A DNA stretch of 64,000 bases from contig NZ_CP030850.1 of NCBI RefSeq assembly GCF_003325355.1, positions 2,728,001-2,792,000 of the forward strand. The letters run 5' to 3'. The position numbers and the translations under genes are program-made. Positions 9,164-16,312 of the stretch are shown piece after piece (within the stretch, counting starts at the first letter, position 1; each line of letters begins with the position of its first letter). This DNA comes from Runella rosea (GTDB lineage Bacteria > Bacteroidota > Bacteroidia > Cytophagales > Spirosomataceae). The notes beneath the pieces are model-generated. The model saw only the letters and a list, made by a program, of their open reading frames with translations. It made no database searches and was not told where the DNA came from.

Positions 9164-9191
9164 GGGGCAGAGGCCGCTGCGGCCCTGCCCC
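9164..9191. other. GC-rich hairpin after NTF2-like gene
   Basis: Arms GGGGCAG (9164-9170) and CTGCCCC (9185-9191) with an inner GGCC/GGCC pair. It begins just after the stop of the minus-strand gene, but no U-tract follows it on that strand, so its role as a terminator is uncertain. Confidence 0.35.
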
Positions 9192-9195
9192 TACC

Positions 9196-9654
9196 TTATT
9201 CACAACCCTCTTTGCGACGGGTATCGATGATGCTCAGAATTTTCCAACCAGCGGCAGTTTTGACCAATTGAAACGCATTAACCCCGCAATGACTGAAATT
9301 GCCTTTGAAATAAAATTTATAAGGCGTCCAAGCCGTAGCCATTTCACCGTCGATACGGATGTCGACCGCGCTCAGGCGTTCGTCTAAATCACCCGGGGTA
9401 GCTTTGCCAATACTTTTCAAAAACCCTTCAAACGAATCGGAACGTACCGTGACTTCACCAGATTTGTTTTTGGCAATCGACTCAAGGCGTGCGCCTGGCA
9501 TCAACGATTGGCGTACCAAGGTCGAATCGCTCTTTTTCATTCCGTCAAATAGCTGCTGGATAGGCACTTTGACCGCTGCCTCTTCGGCCAATTGGGCAAA
9601 AACGCCAACGCTGCAAAAGAGCGAAATACTCAAAATTTGGAATAACTTTTTCAT
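9196..9654 (-). CDS. Secreted NTF2-like/DUF4440-type protein
   Basis: 152-residue exported protein. The ATG at 9654 starts a signal peptide (MKKLFQILSISLFCSVGVFAQ); a longer frame upstream is Arg/Leu-rich noise reading through the neighbouring intergenic region. The mature part has the layout of a SnoaL/NTF2-like cone: N-terminal helix with two charged turns (IQQLFDGMKKSDSTLVRQ), then strands ending GVNAFQLVKTAAGWKILSI. Such proteins are often called putative lumazine-binding or ketosteroid-isomerase-like; no catalytic residue can be assigned. A free Cys lies in the C-terminal GCE. Confidence 0.8.
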   Translation of the reverse strand: MKKLFQILSISLFCSVGVFAQLAEEAAVKVPIQQLFDGMKKSDSTLVRQSLMPGARLESIAKNKSGEVTVRSDSFEGFLKSIGKATPGDLDERLSAVDIRIDGEMATAWTPYKFYFKGNFSHCGVNAFQLVKTAAGWKILSIIDTRRKEGCE

Positions 9655-9733
9655 AAGAAAATGAGTTTTTAGGAAACAAAAGAAGCGACGCTTATTCAAA
9701 CGTCGCTTCGTATTTATATCAAATGCCAAAAAT

Positions 9734-10033
9734 CTATTTGGCCGCAGGTGCTGTTGAATCAGCCGCTGCAGGTGCCGCCGCTGGAGCTGTCGTTTCAGCC
9801 GTAGCTGCTCCAAACATTTTTTCACGAATACTGTTGGTACGTAGTTCTAGTTCAGGCTTAGCCGTATATTTAATCTTGGTCTGACGAGCCGCCGAATCAG
9901 GATGCACACCGTAAACGTATTCATCGCCGGCGCGTACATCTGTTTGATCAATCTTATTGTTCTTTTGATACTTACAAGAGGCCAAAGAAACAACCAACAA
10001 CAAAGCACTTATTTTCAAAAAGTTACGTTTCAT
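9734..10033 (-). CDS. Small lipoprotein with Ala/Pro-rich tail
   Basis: 99-residue predicted lipoprotein. Start at the ATG 10033: MKRNFLKISALLLVVSLASC gives a signal peptide with lipobox L-A-S-C. The mature chain is polar (NNKIDQTDVRAGDEYVYGV), followed by a helix and a low-complexity Ala/Pro/Thr C-terminus (TTAPAAAPAAADSTAPAAK). Function unknown; likely anchored in the outer membrane facing the periplasm. A well-formed promoter lies 28 nt upstream, listed separately. Confidence 0.75.
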   Translation of the reverse strand: MKRNFLKISALLLVVSLASCKYQKNNKIDQTDVRAGDEYVYGVHPDSAARQTKIKYTAKPELELRTNSIREKMFGAATAETTAPAAAPAAADSTAPAAK

Positions 10034-10060
10034 CTTCAAGATTCGTTTATCAAATTTGTA

Positions 10061-10091
10061 CAAAAATAGAGCTCAAATTTGAAATTGCCAA
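10061..10091 (-). promoter_or_regulatory. Bacteroidota-type promoter of the lipoprotein gene
   Basis: Read on the minus strand: TTG (complement of 10089-10091), 20-nt spacer, TATTTTTG (complement of 10061-10068), an exact match to TTG-N19/21-TAnnTTTG. It sits 28 nt before the ATG at 10033. Confidence 0.6.
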
Positions 10092-10097
10092 CGTTTC

Positions 10098-10105
10098 TAC
10101 ATTTG
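10098..10105 (+). promoter_or_regulatory. Possible -7 element for hslU
   Basis: TACATTTG fits TAnnTTTG exactly and ends 24 nt before the hslU ATG. The nearest TTTG upstream (10078-10081) leaves only a 16-nt spacer, so the promoter is less certain than the divergent one it overlaps. Confidence 0.35.
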
Positions 10106-10129
10106 TTTTGTAAAATTTTAATCGCATTT

Positions 10130-11566
10130 ATGTCCTTACACTTAGACAAATTGACACCGCGCGAAATAGTCGCCGAGCTTGATAAATACATCATCGGACA
10201 ACACGATGCCAAGCGCAACGTAGCCATTGCCCTCCGAAACCGTTGGCGGCGCATGAACAGCACGCCCGAAATGCAAAAGGAAATCATTCCCAACAACATC
10301 CTCATGATTGGGGCCACGGGGGTCGGGAAGACCGAAATTGCCCGCCGATTGGCCAAAATCGCCAATGCACCTTTCGTAAAAGTGGAAGCTTCGAAGTTTA
10401 CCGAAGTGGGTTATGTGGGTCGCGATGTAGAAAGCATGGTGAGGGATTTGGTAGAACAGGCCGTTAATCTGGTCAAAACCGAAAAGAAAGAAGCCGTCAA
10501 ACAAAGAGCGCAGGAAATCGTCGAAGATATTATTTTGGACGTGTTGATCCCTCCGATGTATCCCAACAATACCAACCAAAACCAGCACCGCCCCAGCGTT
10601 GGATTTGCCATTACAGATGATGCTGACATGGTGCAAACCCCGCCGCCAATTTCTTCCATGCCCGACCACGAGCTCAACGAACGGACACGCGGGCGTTTTC
10701 GGGAAAAACTGCGCGCAGGCGAGCTCGAAGACCGCAAAATCGAAATAGATATGCAGGCATCGGCCGCACCCAACATCGGCGTCATGGGTGGTCCCATTGA
10801 TGATATGTCGATGATGAATATTCAGGAAATGCTGGGCAATATGATGCCTAAGCGCAACAAAAAGCGCAAGGTGACCATCGCCGACGCCCGCAAGATTTTG
10901 CTCGAAGAAGAAGCCGCCAAGCTCATCGACATGGACGAGGTCAAAGAAGAAGCCATCGCCAAAGCCGAAGATTTAGGCATTATTTTTATTGATGAAATTG
11001 ACAAAATCGCCAATTCAAACGGAAAGGGTGGCGGCCCCGATGTGAGCCGCGAAGGCGTACAACGCGATTTGTTGCCGATTGTGGAAGGCTCTACGGTCAA
11101 CACTAAATACGGCCCCATCAAAACCGACCATATTTTGTTTGTGGCGGCGGGGGCATTTCATGTTTCGAAGCCCTCTGATTTGATTCCCGAATTGCAGGGA
11201 CGTTTCCCGATTCGGGTCGAATTGCAAAGCCTTACGGAAGATGATTTCTACCGGATTTTGAAAGAGCCCCGCAACTCTCTGACTCGCCAATACCACGCGC
11301 TGATGGAGTCTGAAGGTGTAGAACTGACGTTTAACGACGACGCCCTGCGCGAACTCGCCAAGCTAGCTTTTACCATCAACTCCGACGTCGAAAACATCGG
11401 GGCGCGTCGTTTGCAGACGGTGATGAGTACCTTACTCAATGATTTTATGTACGACATTCCCGACGTCATCGGTGCCAATTCACACGTGTTGGTCACCAAA
11501 GAATTGGTACAACAACGTCTGTCAAGTCTGGTCAAAAACCGCGATTTGAGTCAGTATATTTTGTAG
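10130..11566 (+). CDS. hslU: ATP-dependent protease ATPase subunit HslU (ClpY)
   Basis: AAA+ unfoldase that feeds substrates to the HslV peptidase in the cytosol. 478 residues from the ATG at 10130 (MSLHLDKLTPREIVAELDKY); the longer frame upstream has a hydrophobic prefix not found in the family. Walker A GATGVGKT at residues 61-68, the pore motif GYVGRD near 93-98, a Pro/Asn-rich I-domain insertion at about 135-245, Walker B IIFIDEIDKI and the conserved C-terminal tail ending YIL that docks into HslV. No hslV is beside it, unlike many bacteria. Convergent with the LytTR regulator gene across a shared hairpin. Confidence 0.95.
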   Translation: MSLHLDKLTPREIVAELDKYIIGQHDAKRNVAIALRNRWRRMNSTPEMQKEIIPNNILMIGATGVGKTEIARRLAKIANAPFVKVEASKFTEVGYVGRDVESMVRDLVEQAVNLVKTEKKEAVKQRAQEIVEDIILDVLIPPMYPNNTNQNQHRPSVGFAITDDADMVQTPPPISSMPDHELNERTRGRFREKLRAGELEDRKIEIDMQASAAPNIGVMGGPIDDMSMMNIQEMLGNMMPKRNKKRKVTIADARKILLEEEAAKLIDMDEVKEEAIAKAEDLGIIFIDEIDKIANSNGKGGGPDVSREGVQRDLLPIVEGSTVNTKYGPIKTDHILFVAAGAFHVSKPSDLIPELQGRFPIRVELQSLTEDDFYRILKEPRNSLTRQYHALMESEGVELTFNDDALRELAKLAFTINSDVENIGARRLQTVMSTLLNDFMYDIPDVIGANSHVLVTKELVQQRLSSLVKNRDLSQYIL

Positions 11567-11570
11567 TGAA

Positions 11571-11618
11571 TAACGTCGGCGAGGTTTGTAAGGGGAAGCC
11601 CGGTCCTCGCCGACGTTA
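11571..11618. terminator. Bidirectional hairpin between hslU and the LytTR regulator
   Basis: Perfect 14-bp arms, TAACGTCGGCGAGG (11571-11584) and CCTCGCCGACGTTA (11605-11618), with a 20-nt loop. It fills the whole gap between the two convergent stop codons; no long T-tract. Confidence 0.7.
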
Positions 11619-11623
11619 GTATG

Positions 11624-12406
11624 TTACCGCACCACGATCTGATGCCCCAATCGTTCTAAAAGCGATTCTCGGTACTGCATCCCTATCGGAATCTGTACAT
11701 TAGAGAGCAGTCCCAACATGTTTCCGCTGATGCCTTTGATTTTGGTGAGGTTGGCAATGTAGGATTTATGAACCCTGGCAAACATCGCCGAAGGCAGACT
11801 TTCTTCCATTTTTTTCATGGTCAGGTACGTAACAATAAAGCGGTTTTCGACATAAATCTTTACGTAGTCCTTCATCGCCTCCACGTACTGAATATCGGTA
11901 AATTGAATTTTGACGAGGTTTCCGTCTTCTTTCACAAAAATATGTTCTTCAGCGTTTGAGCGCGGTGTACCGGTTTCCTCAACGGGAGGCTTGGGAAGGG
12001 AAATTTCAGGATTCCCTTGTCGCCTTTGTCCCAATATTTCTTTGGCTTCAAATCGCTCTTTCACTTTCTGTACCGCCCTTAAAAATCGCTCAAACGCAAT
12101 GGGTTTCAGCAGATAATCCGTTACATCTAACTCAAACCCTTCATGGGCATATTGATGAAAAGCGGTGGTCATGACGACCTGCGGGCGTTGCGGCAATGAT
12201 TTGAGAAATTCGAGCCCGGAGATTTGAGGCATCTCAATGTCACAAAAAATCAAGTCAATGGCATTTCGGGAAAGCTCATCGTAGGCTTCAAAAACGTTAT
12301 TGGTTTTCGCCACCAATTCCAAAAAAGGAAGACGCCCGATAAACGTTTCAATAATTTCCTGCGCAATAGGCTCGTCTTCAACGATTAAACAGCGTATTTT
12401 TTTCAT
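11624..12406 (-). CDS. LytTR-family response regulator
   Basis: DNA-binding response regulator of 260 residues. Receiver domain 1-125: acidic pocket E10-D11, phospho-acceptor D56 (LIFCDIEMP), conserved Thr/Lys near 80 and 102 (MTTAFH, LLKPI). A linker of ~35 residues (Pro/Glu-rich) leads to a LytTR DNA-binding domain from about 155 (IFVKEDGNLVKIQFTDIQYV) to the end. Last gene of a three-gene operon with two LytS-type kinase genes; 37 nt separate it from the second. It is presumably phosphorylated by the canonical kinase; targets unknown. Confidence 0.93.
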   Translation of the reverse strand: MKKIRCLIVEDEPIAQEIIETFIGRLPFLELVAKTNNVFEAYDELSRNAIDLIFCDIEMPQISGLEFLKSLPQRPQVVMTTAFHQYAHEGFELDVTDYLLKPIAFERFLRAVQKVKERFEAKEILGQRRQGNPEISLPKPPVEETGTPRSNAEEHIFVKEDGNLVKIQFTDIQYVEAMKDYVKIYVENRFIVTYLTMKKMEESLPSAMFARVHKSYIANLTKIKGISGNMLGLLSNVQIPIGMQYRESLLERLGHQIVVR

Positions 12407-12443
12407 AAAATCTTTTTCTCCGGCAGCGAAATATCGTCGGTTT

Positions 12444-13535
12444 TTAATTCATTAATTTCTTTTCAGTCATGATGCTTTCCAATTCCAATCTCAACTCCAT
12501 TTTATAGACATATTCGTTCTCAATCAGCTGAAGACGGTGTTTATTTGGGTACAGATAAGTCAAGCGTTTTTGGGTATTTTCGAGAGCGTTATTTTGACAT
12601 GAATTGATTTTGTCGGCTTCGACTCTAAGCGTCAGCACTGATTTTTCGACCAATAAATCAATGTCACACTCTGATTTTAAGCATTTGAAAGCACTGTTTA
12701 TCAAGGGAAAAAGAAGCATCGGGGCAATCTGTAAATACTCGCTTTGTTCCGTTTTGAGCCTGAAATTAACGTTGACTTGGTTGGGCAGACGACTTTCTTC
12801 CAGATCAATGCAATTGATGATAAAGTCCAATTCTTTCGGCAAAGGCACGGCATCCACGTCGGTTTCGTAAAGGGTATAGCGGGTTGTGTTTGACAATTTA
12901 AGCACCATTTGGGCCGCCTGCTCCGGGGCTGTGGCAGTCAGTTTTTTGATATTTTCCAACGCCCCATTGATAAACTGAGGATTGATCTGCGATTTTAACA
13001 GCTTGATTTCCAAATCCATTTTGTTTTTCTCCAGCAAATTATTTTTCCGTTGATTCATGACCAAATCTATCATCAGTTTCAGTGAAATAGGAAACCACCG
13101 GCTGGGCTGCGACAGGAAAAAATCAGTATTAAAAAGCAAAAATTGCAGCCTTTTCAACATCCCACCGCCTTCTATATTAATCATGTGATTATAATCTTTA
13201 GTGAAGGTTCCGAAGTCAAAATAACGAAGCGCAATTTGCCAGAATATTTCACCTACTAACGCTCTGAACCCATAACCGGCAAAAAACAACACGATCAGAT
13301 AGAGAACATACTTTGATTCTGTAAACATCCGATGCACGCAAACCAACGCCAACCGGTAGATGCTGTACGAGGCAAGCGTGCTTCCCACGGCCCAAACCAT
13401 CGCCCCTGATGTAAACATATTTGCCGATGCGCCTACATAAAAACACCCATACATGTACCAAAACAGCCAAAATAGCCATTCACCGATGACGGCGCGTTTG
13501 TTATAAATATAGCTTGAGATTAACTTCATACTCAT
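12444..13535 (-). CDS. Degenerate LytS-type sensor kinase (predicted pseudokinase)
   Basis: 363-residue membrane protein related to its upstream neighbour: several N-terminal hydrophobic helices (to about residue 100), a further hydrophobic stretch near 130-160 and a coiled-coil-like lead (NNLLEKNKMDLEIKLLKSQ) into a His_kinase-type region. The H-box reads KSQINPQFINGALENI, so the phospho-acceptor His is Gln187. The N-box reads LINSAFKCL where the partner has FVENAFKHG, and the G-box (GGIGLVNI in the partner) reads NNALENTQ. All three catalytic motifs are thus lost while the frame is intact. It overlaps the upstream kinase gene by 35 nt, implying translational coupling. Best read as a non-catalytic partner or sensor. 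Confidence 0.88.
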   Translation of the reverse strand: MSMKLISSYIYNKRAVIGEWLFWLFWYMYGCFYVGASANMFTSGAMVWAVGSTLASYSIYRLALVCVHRMFTESKYVLYLIVLFFAGYGFRALVGEIFWQIALRYFDFGTFTKDYNHMINIEGGGMLKRLQFLLFNTDFFLSQPSRWFPISLKLMIDLVMNQRKNNLLEKNKMDLEIKLLKSQINPQFINGALENIKKLTATAPEQAAQMVLKLSNTTRYTLYETDVDAVPLPKELDFIINCIDLEESRLPNQVNVNFRLKTEQSEYLQIAPMLLFPLINSAFKCLKSECDIDLLVEKSVLTLRVEADKINSCQNNALENTQKRLTYLYPNKHRLQLIENEYVYKMELRLELESIMTEKKLMN

Positions 13536-14646
13536 TGGGATTGTCTTGAATCGTCAGCAAATGGTTGGGATACAACAGCGAAAGCCTGCGCTTGATATTG
13601 ACCAGGCCGATACCACCGACCTTGGTTTTGCTGATTTTCAATACCGGCTTCGTATTTCTTACCGTAAAGTTCAATTGCCTGTCTTTAAGGGTTAAACGAA
13701 TTGATATCTGCGCTTGGTCGAGGTTATTGAGCAGGCCGTGTTTGAAAGCATTTTCAACAAACGGCAGCAGCACCCGCGGTGCAATTTCTTGATTTTGCAT
13801 TGCAGCTTCATCGGTATCAAAATCAATCGTTACGTTTTTATCGTGCCTTATTTTTTCCAGATTAACGTAGTTTTTGAGGTAATCAACTTCCGATTGCAGA
13901 GGAACTTTACTGCCCAACGAATCATCAAAAGATTGTTTCAGCAGGCTCTGCAATTGACTGATGGCGGTTTGGGTTTCGGGCTTTTGATTGAGGATCAATC
14001 CATAAATATTGTTAAGAGAATTGAACAGAAAATGGGGATTGAGCTGGCTTTGCAAAAACTTCGATTCAAGGTGATGATTAAGGTCGTTGAGCTGTTTTTG
14101 TTTGATGGTATTCTCAATAAAATACTTCATCGTTTTGGCTAAAACAATAAGCCCGAATTGGTTTCTGAATTCATAAAATACCGTGAATGCAAAGGACAGA
14201 CTCGTGAAATGCCCCAACAGCCCGCGTTCGTTGAAAGTATCTACAAAGGCCAACAGGGGATTGTCCTCGCGGGACGTAGAATACGCGTTGACCTTATTAA
14301 GCCCGTATATCTCCTGAACAAATAAAAAAGTACCGTACGTAAAGACGGTAAAATACCAAAAGGCCACCGCCGAGAAGAAGGCAAGGTATTTTTCGCGAGC
14401 AAAGTACTTGGGAAACAAATAGTAGAAAATAAAGTACCCGGCCAAAATATTACTGCCCAAATAGAGATAAAAATAGGTGGAATAGCGCAGGTTTTCGACG
14501 TAAAATTCAGCCATTAAGTTTTTATAACTGAAATACAGATAACTCAGGTGAACCAAAACCCGCAGCCAGAGCCCCTCATTATAAAAATGAAGGACCTTCT
14601 CCATAAAGTCAAATGCCTTGGTATTCTGTTGGTCGAGCCGATTCAT
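13501..14646 (-). CDS. LytS-type sensor histidine kinase
   Basis: Membrane histidine kinase (His_kinase PF06580 type) of 381 residues. ATG at 14646 (MNRLDQQNTKAF) is preferred to an in-frame TTG at 14670. Four hydrophobic helices in the first ~170 residues form the sensor region. The catalytic part has the intact H-box SQLNPHFLFNSLNNIYGL (phospho-acceptor His about residue 205), N-box FVENAFKHG and G-box VGGIGLVNIKRRL. It opens the operon followed by the pseudokinase and the LytTR regulator. Signal sensed is unknown; LytS systems elsewhere respond to envelope or metabolite cues. Confidence 0.92.
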   Translation of the reverse strand: MNRLDQQNTKAFDFMEKVLHFYNEGLWLRVLVHLSYLYFSYKNLMAEFYVENLRYSTYFYLYLGSNILAGYFIFYYLFPKYFAREKYLAFFSAVAFWYFTVFTYGTFLFVQEIYGLNKVNAYSTSREDNPLLAFVDTFNERGLLGHFTSLSFAFTVFYEFRNQFGLIVLAKTMKYFIENTIKQKQLNDLNHHLESKFLQSQLNPHFLFNSLNNIYGLILNQKPETQTAISQLQSLLKQSFDDSLGSKVPLQSEVDYLKNYVNLEKIRHDKNVTIDFDTDEAAMQNQEIAPRVLLPFVENAFKHGLLNNLDQAQISIRLTLKDRQLNFTVRNTKPVLKISKTKVGGIGLVNIKRRLSLLYPNHLLTIQDNPNEYEVNLKLYL

Positions 14647-14785
14647 GCGTTCGTCTAAAAGTTTGGGCAAATTTCGGGAGAATTGGGTAGTATCTCTTGC
14701 GAAATCTCCTCGTTTGTCTAATTCTCTTTGTCAATCCGGCCATTGTTTCGAGTTTTGCAGTCGATAAAACAATCTATTCAAAACC

Positions 14786-16204
14786 ATGAGAAAAACCGTT
14801 GCTGCTTTTATTTTCATTCTTCATTGTCTAATCGGCAAGGCCCAAACCTGCGATTGCGCCACGATGTTAACGGCCGTTATTCAAAAAACAGAGGACAATT
14901 ATTCGGGTTATTTTGATAAAGTGAACGCTAAAACCAAACCCCGTTATCATCAATTGACCGACAGCCTGCGTACAGCCTCGAAAGGCATAACCGGTGAGAA
15001 AGACTGCTATCAATTGCTGAGAATCTACAAGCGCTTTTTTCGTGACGGACATTTTCAACTTTCCTACAATGCCCCCGAAGTAGTAGTTCCAATCCGGACT
15101 ATCAACACCGACGAAGCAAAGGCCAAAGCCTATTTTGACGCCCATTCGGCTACATTACACCCCCTTGAAGGCATTTGGGAAGCGGTAGACGGCAGCTACC
15201 GCGTGGCGCTCATGCGCGACCCACTCCAAGCCGACAAAATTGCGGCGGTAGTATTGGCGGCCCAAAACAAAAAATGGCAACCAGGCATGGTCAAATTTGA
15301 GGCCAATGCCGACGGTGCAAGTCCTTATAAAGGCATTTATTGGGCGGGCGATCTGTCATCGTCGGAGCGGACGTTTCCGTTGGAAAGAAACATGATGAAT
15401 ATCCCGAACTCAGGCTATTGGGCACGGGAATATCCGCAAAAGGCTACCCCCGAAGAGCTTGCCAAAGCCCAACAGGGAGACGAAGTATTTCAAGTGAAAG
15501 CCATTGATCCACAAACGTTTTATATAAAAATACCCTCCTTTGGCATCTCGTTTGAAATGGTCGACAGCGTTTTGAAAGCCCATGATGCCGTGATTAGAAA
15601 CTCGCCTCATTTGATTGTGGATATTCGGGACAATGGCGGCGGTATGAACAGTTCGTTTCCGGCCCTTTTGAAATACCTCAATACCAACAACTTCAAAGAC
15701 ATTTATTCGCATTTTAGGAGTACTGCCGATAACCTGCAAGCCGAGCAGGAAATCATAGACCGAGCCTTATCCGAGGGTTGGATTTCGGCCAAAGAAGCCA
15801 AACCTTGGCAGGAGAGCTTAGCTAAGAACCGCAAACAAATCGGCAAAATGGTGAAATACCCCGCCGAAAATATGAAATACAAAGAAGTAATGGCGAATCC
15901 GCAGAAAGTGTCGGTTTTGATGAATGAACACTGTTACAGCAGCGCCGAGTATTTTGTGTTTTACGCCAAACAAAGCAAAAAAGTAACGCTTTTCGGCAAT
16001 CATACGGGCGGTATGATGGACTACGGCAACGTGCGCGAGCACAAACTCCCCTGCCCCACGTTTGAGTTGCGTTTGCCTACTACGCGCACAGGTTGGGTGG
16101 ACTATGCCCCGATTGACAACGTAGGTTTTCAACCCGACGTAAAGATCCCGGATACCGAAAAAGATTGGGTGAAATTTGTGCTCAACCATCGACAAAATCA
16201 ATGA
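14786..16204 (+). CDS. Secreted S41-family peptidase
   Basis: Exported peptidase of the C-terminal processing/tricorn-type S41 clan; 472 residues with a signal peptide ending GKAQ. The core begins near residue 240: IKIPSF strand, then LIVDIRDNGGGMNSS (the conserved D-R-x-N-G-G block) at about 277-291, and the nucleophile region HCYSSAEYF at 382-390, with S385 or S386 as the serine. A later GNHTGGMMDYGNV forms the oxyanion side. No PDZ domain is obvious. Divergent from the kinase operon (139-nt gap); followed by the outer-membrane barrel gene 108 nt downstream. Confidence 0.88.
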   Translation: MRKTVAAFIFILHCLIGKAQTCDCATMLTAVIQKTEDNYSGYFDKVNAKTKPRYHQLTDSLRTASKGITGEKDCYQLLRIYKRFFRDGHFQLSYNAPEVVVPIRTINTDEAKAKAYFDAHSATLHPLEGIWEAVDGSYRVALMRDPLQADKIAAVVLAAQNKKWQPGMVKFEANADGASPYKGIYWAGDLSSSERTFPLERNMMNIPNSGYWAREYPQKATPEELAKAQQGDEVFQVKAIDPQTFYIKIPSFGISFEMVDSVLKAHDAVIRNSPHLIVDIRDNGGGMNSSFPALLKYLNTNNFKDIYSHFRSTADNLQAEQEIIDRALSEGWISAKEAKPWQESLAKNRKQIGKMVKYPAENMKYKEVMANPQKVSVLMNEHCYSSAEYFVFYAKQSKKVTLFGNHTGGMMDYGNVREHKLPCPTFELRLPTTRTGWVDYAPIDNVGFQPDVKIPDTEKDWVKFVLNHRQNQ

Positions 16205-16312
16205 GTGGGCGTTGGTCGAGCCACGTCATCGTTCATCTAAAAAAATTTCCAGCGGCGTAACAACGGGGCAATTTTGTGTCCATAACCAAACAACACAAAC
16301 CTGTTAACAGCT

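Noticed and set aside
9074-9195. Possible small RNA or gene in the gap before the NTF2-like gene
   Set aside because: Only a GC-rich hairpin was found; no promoter or open frame with support.
12444-13535. Pseudokinase gene as a sequencing or frameshift artefact
   Set aside because: The frame is intact for 363 codons, spans all expected regions, and the three motif losses are substitutions, not indels.
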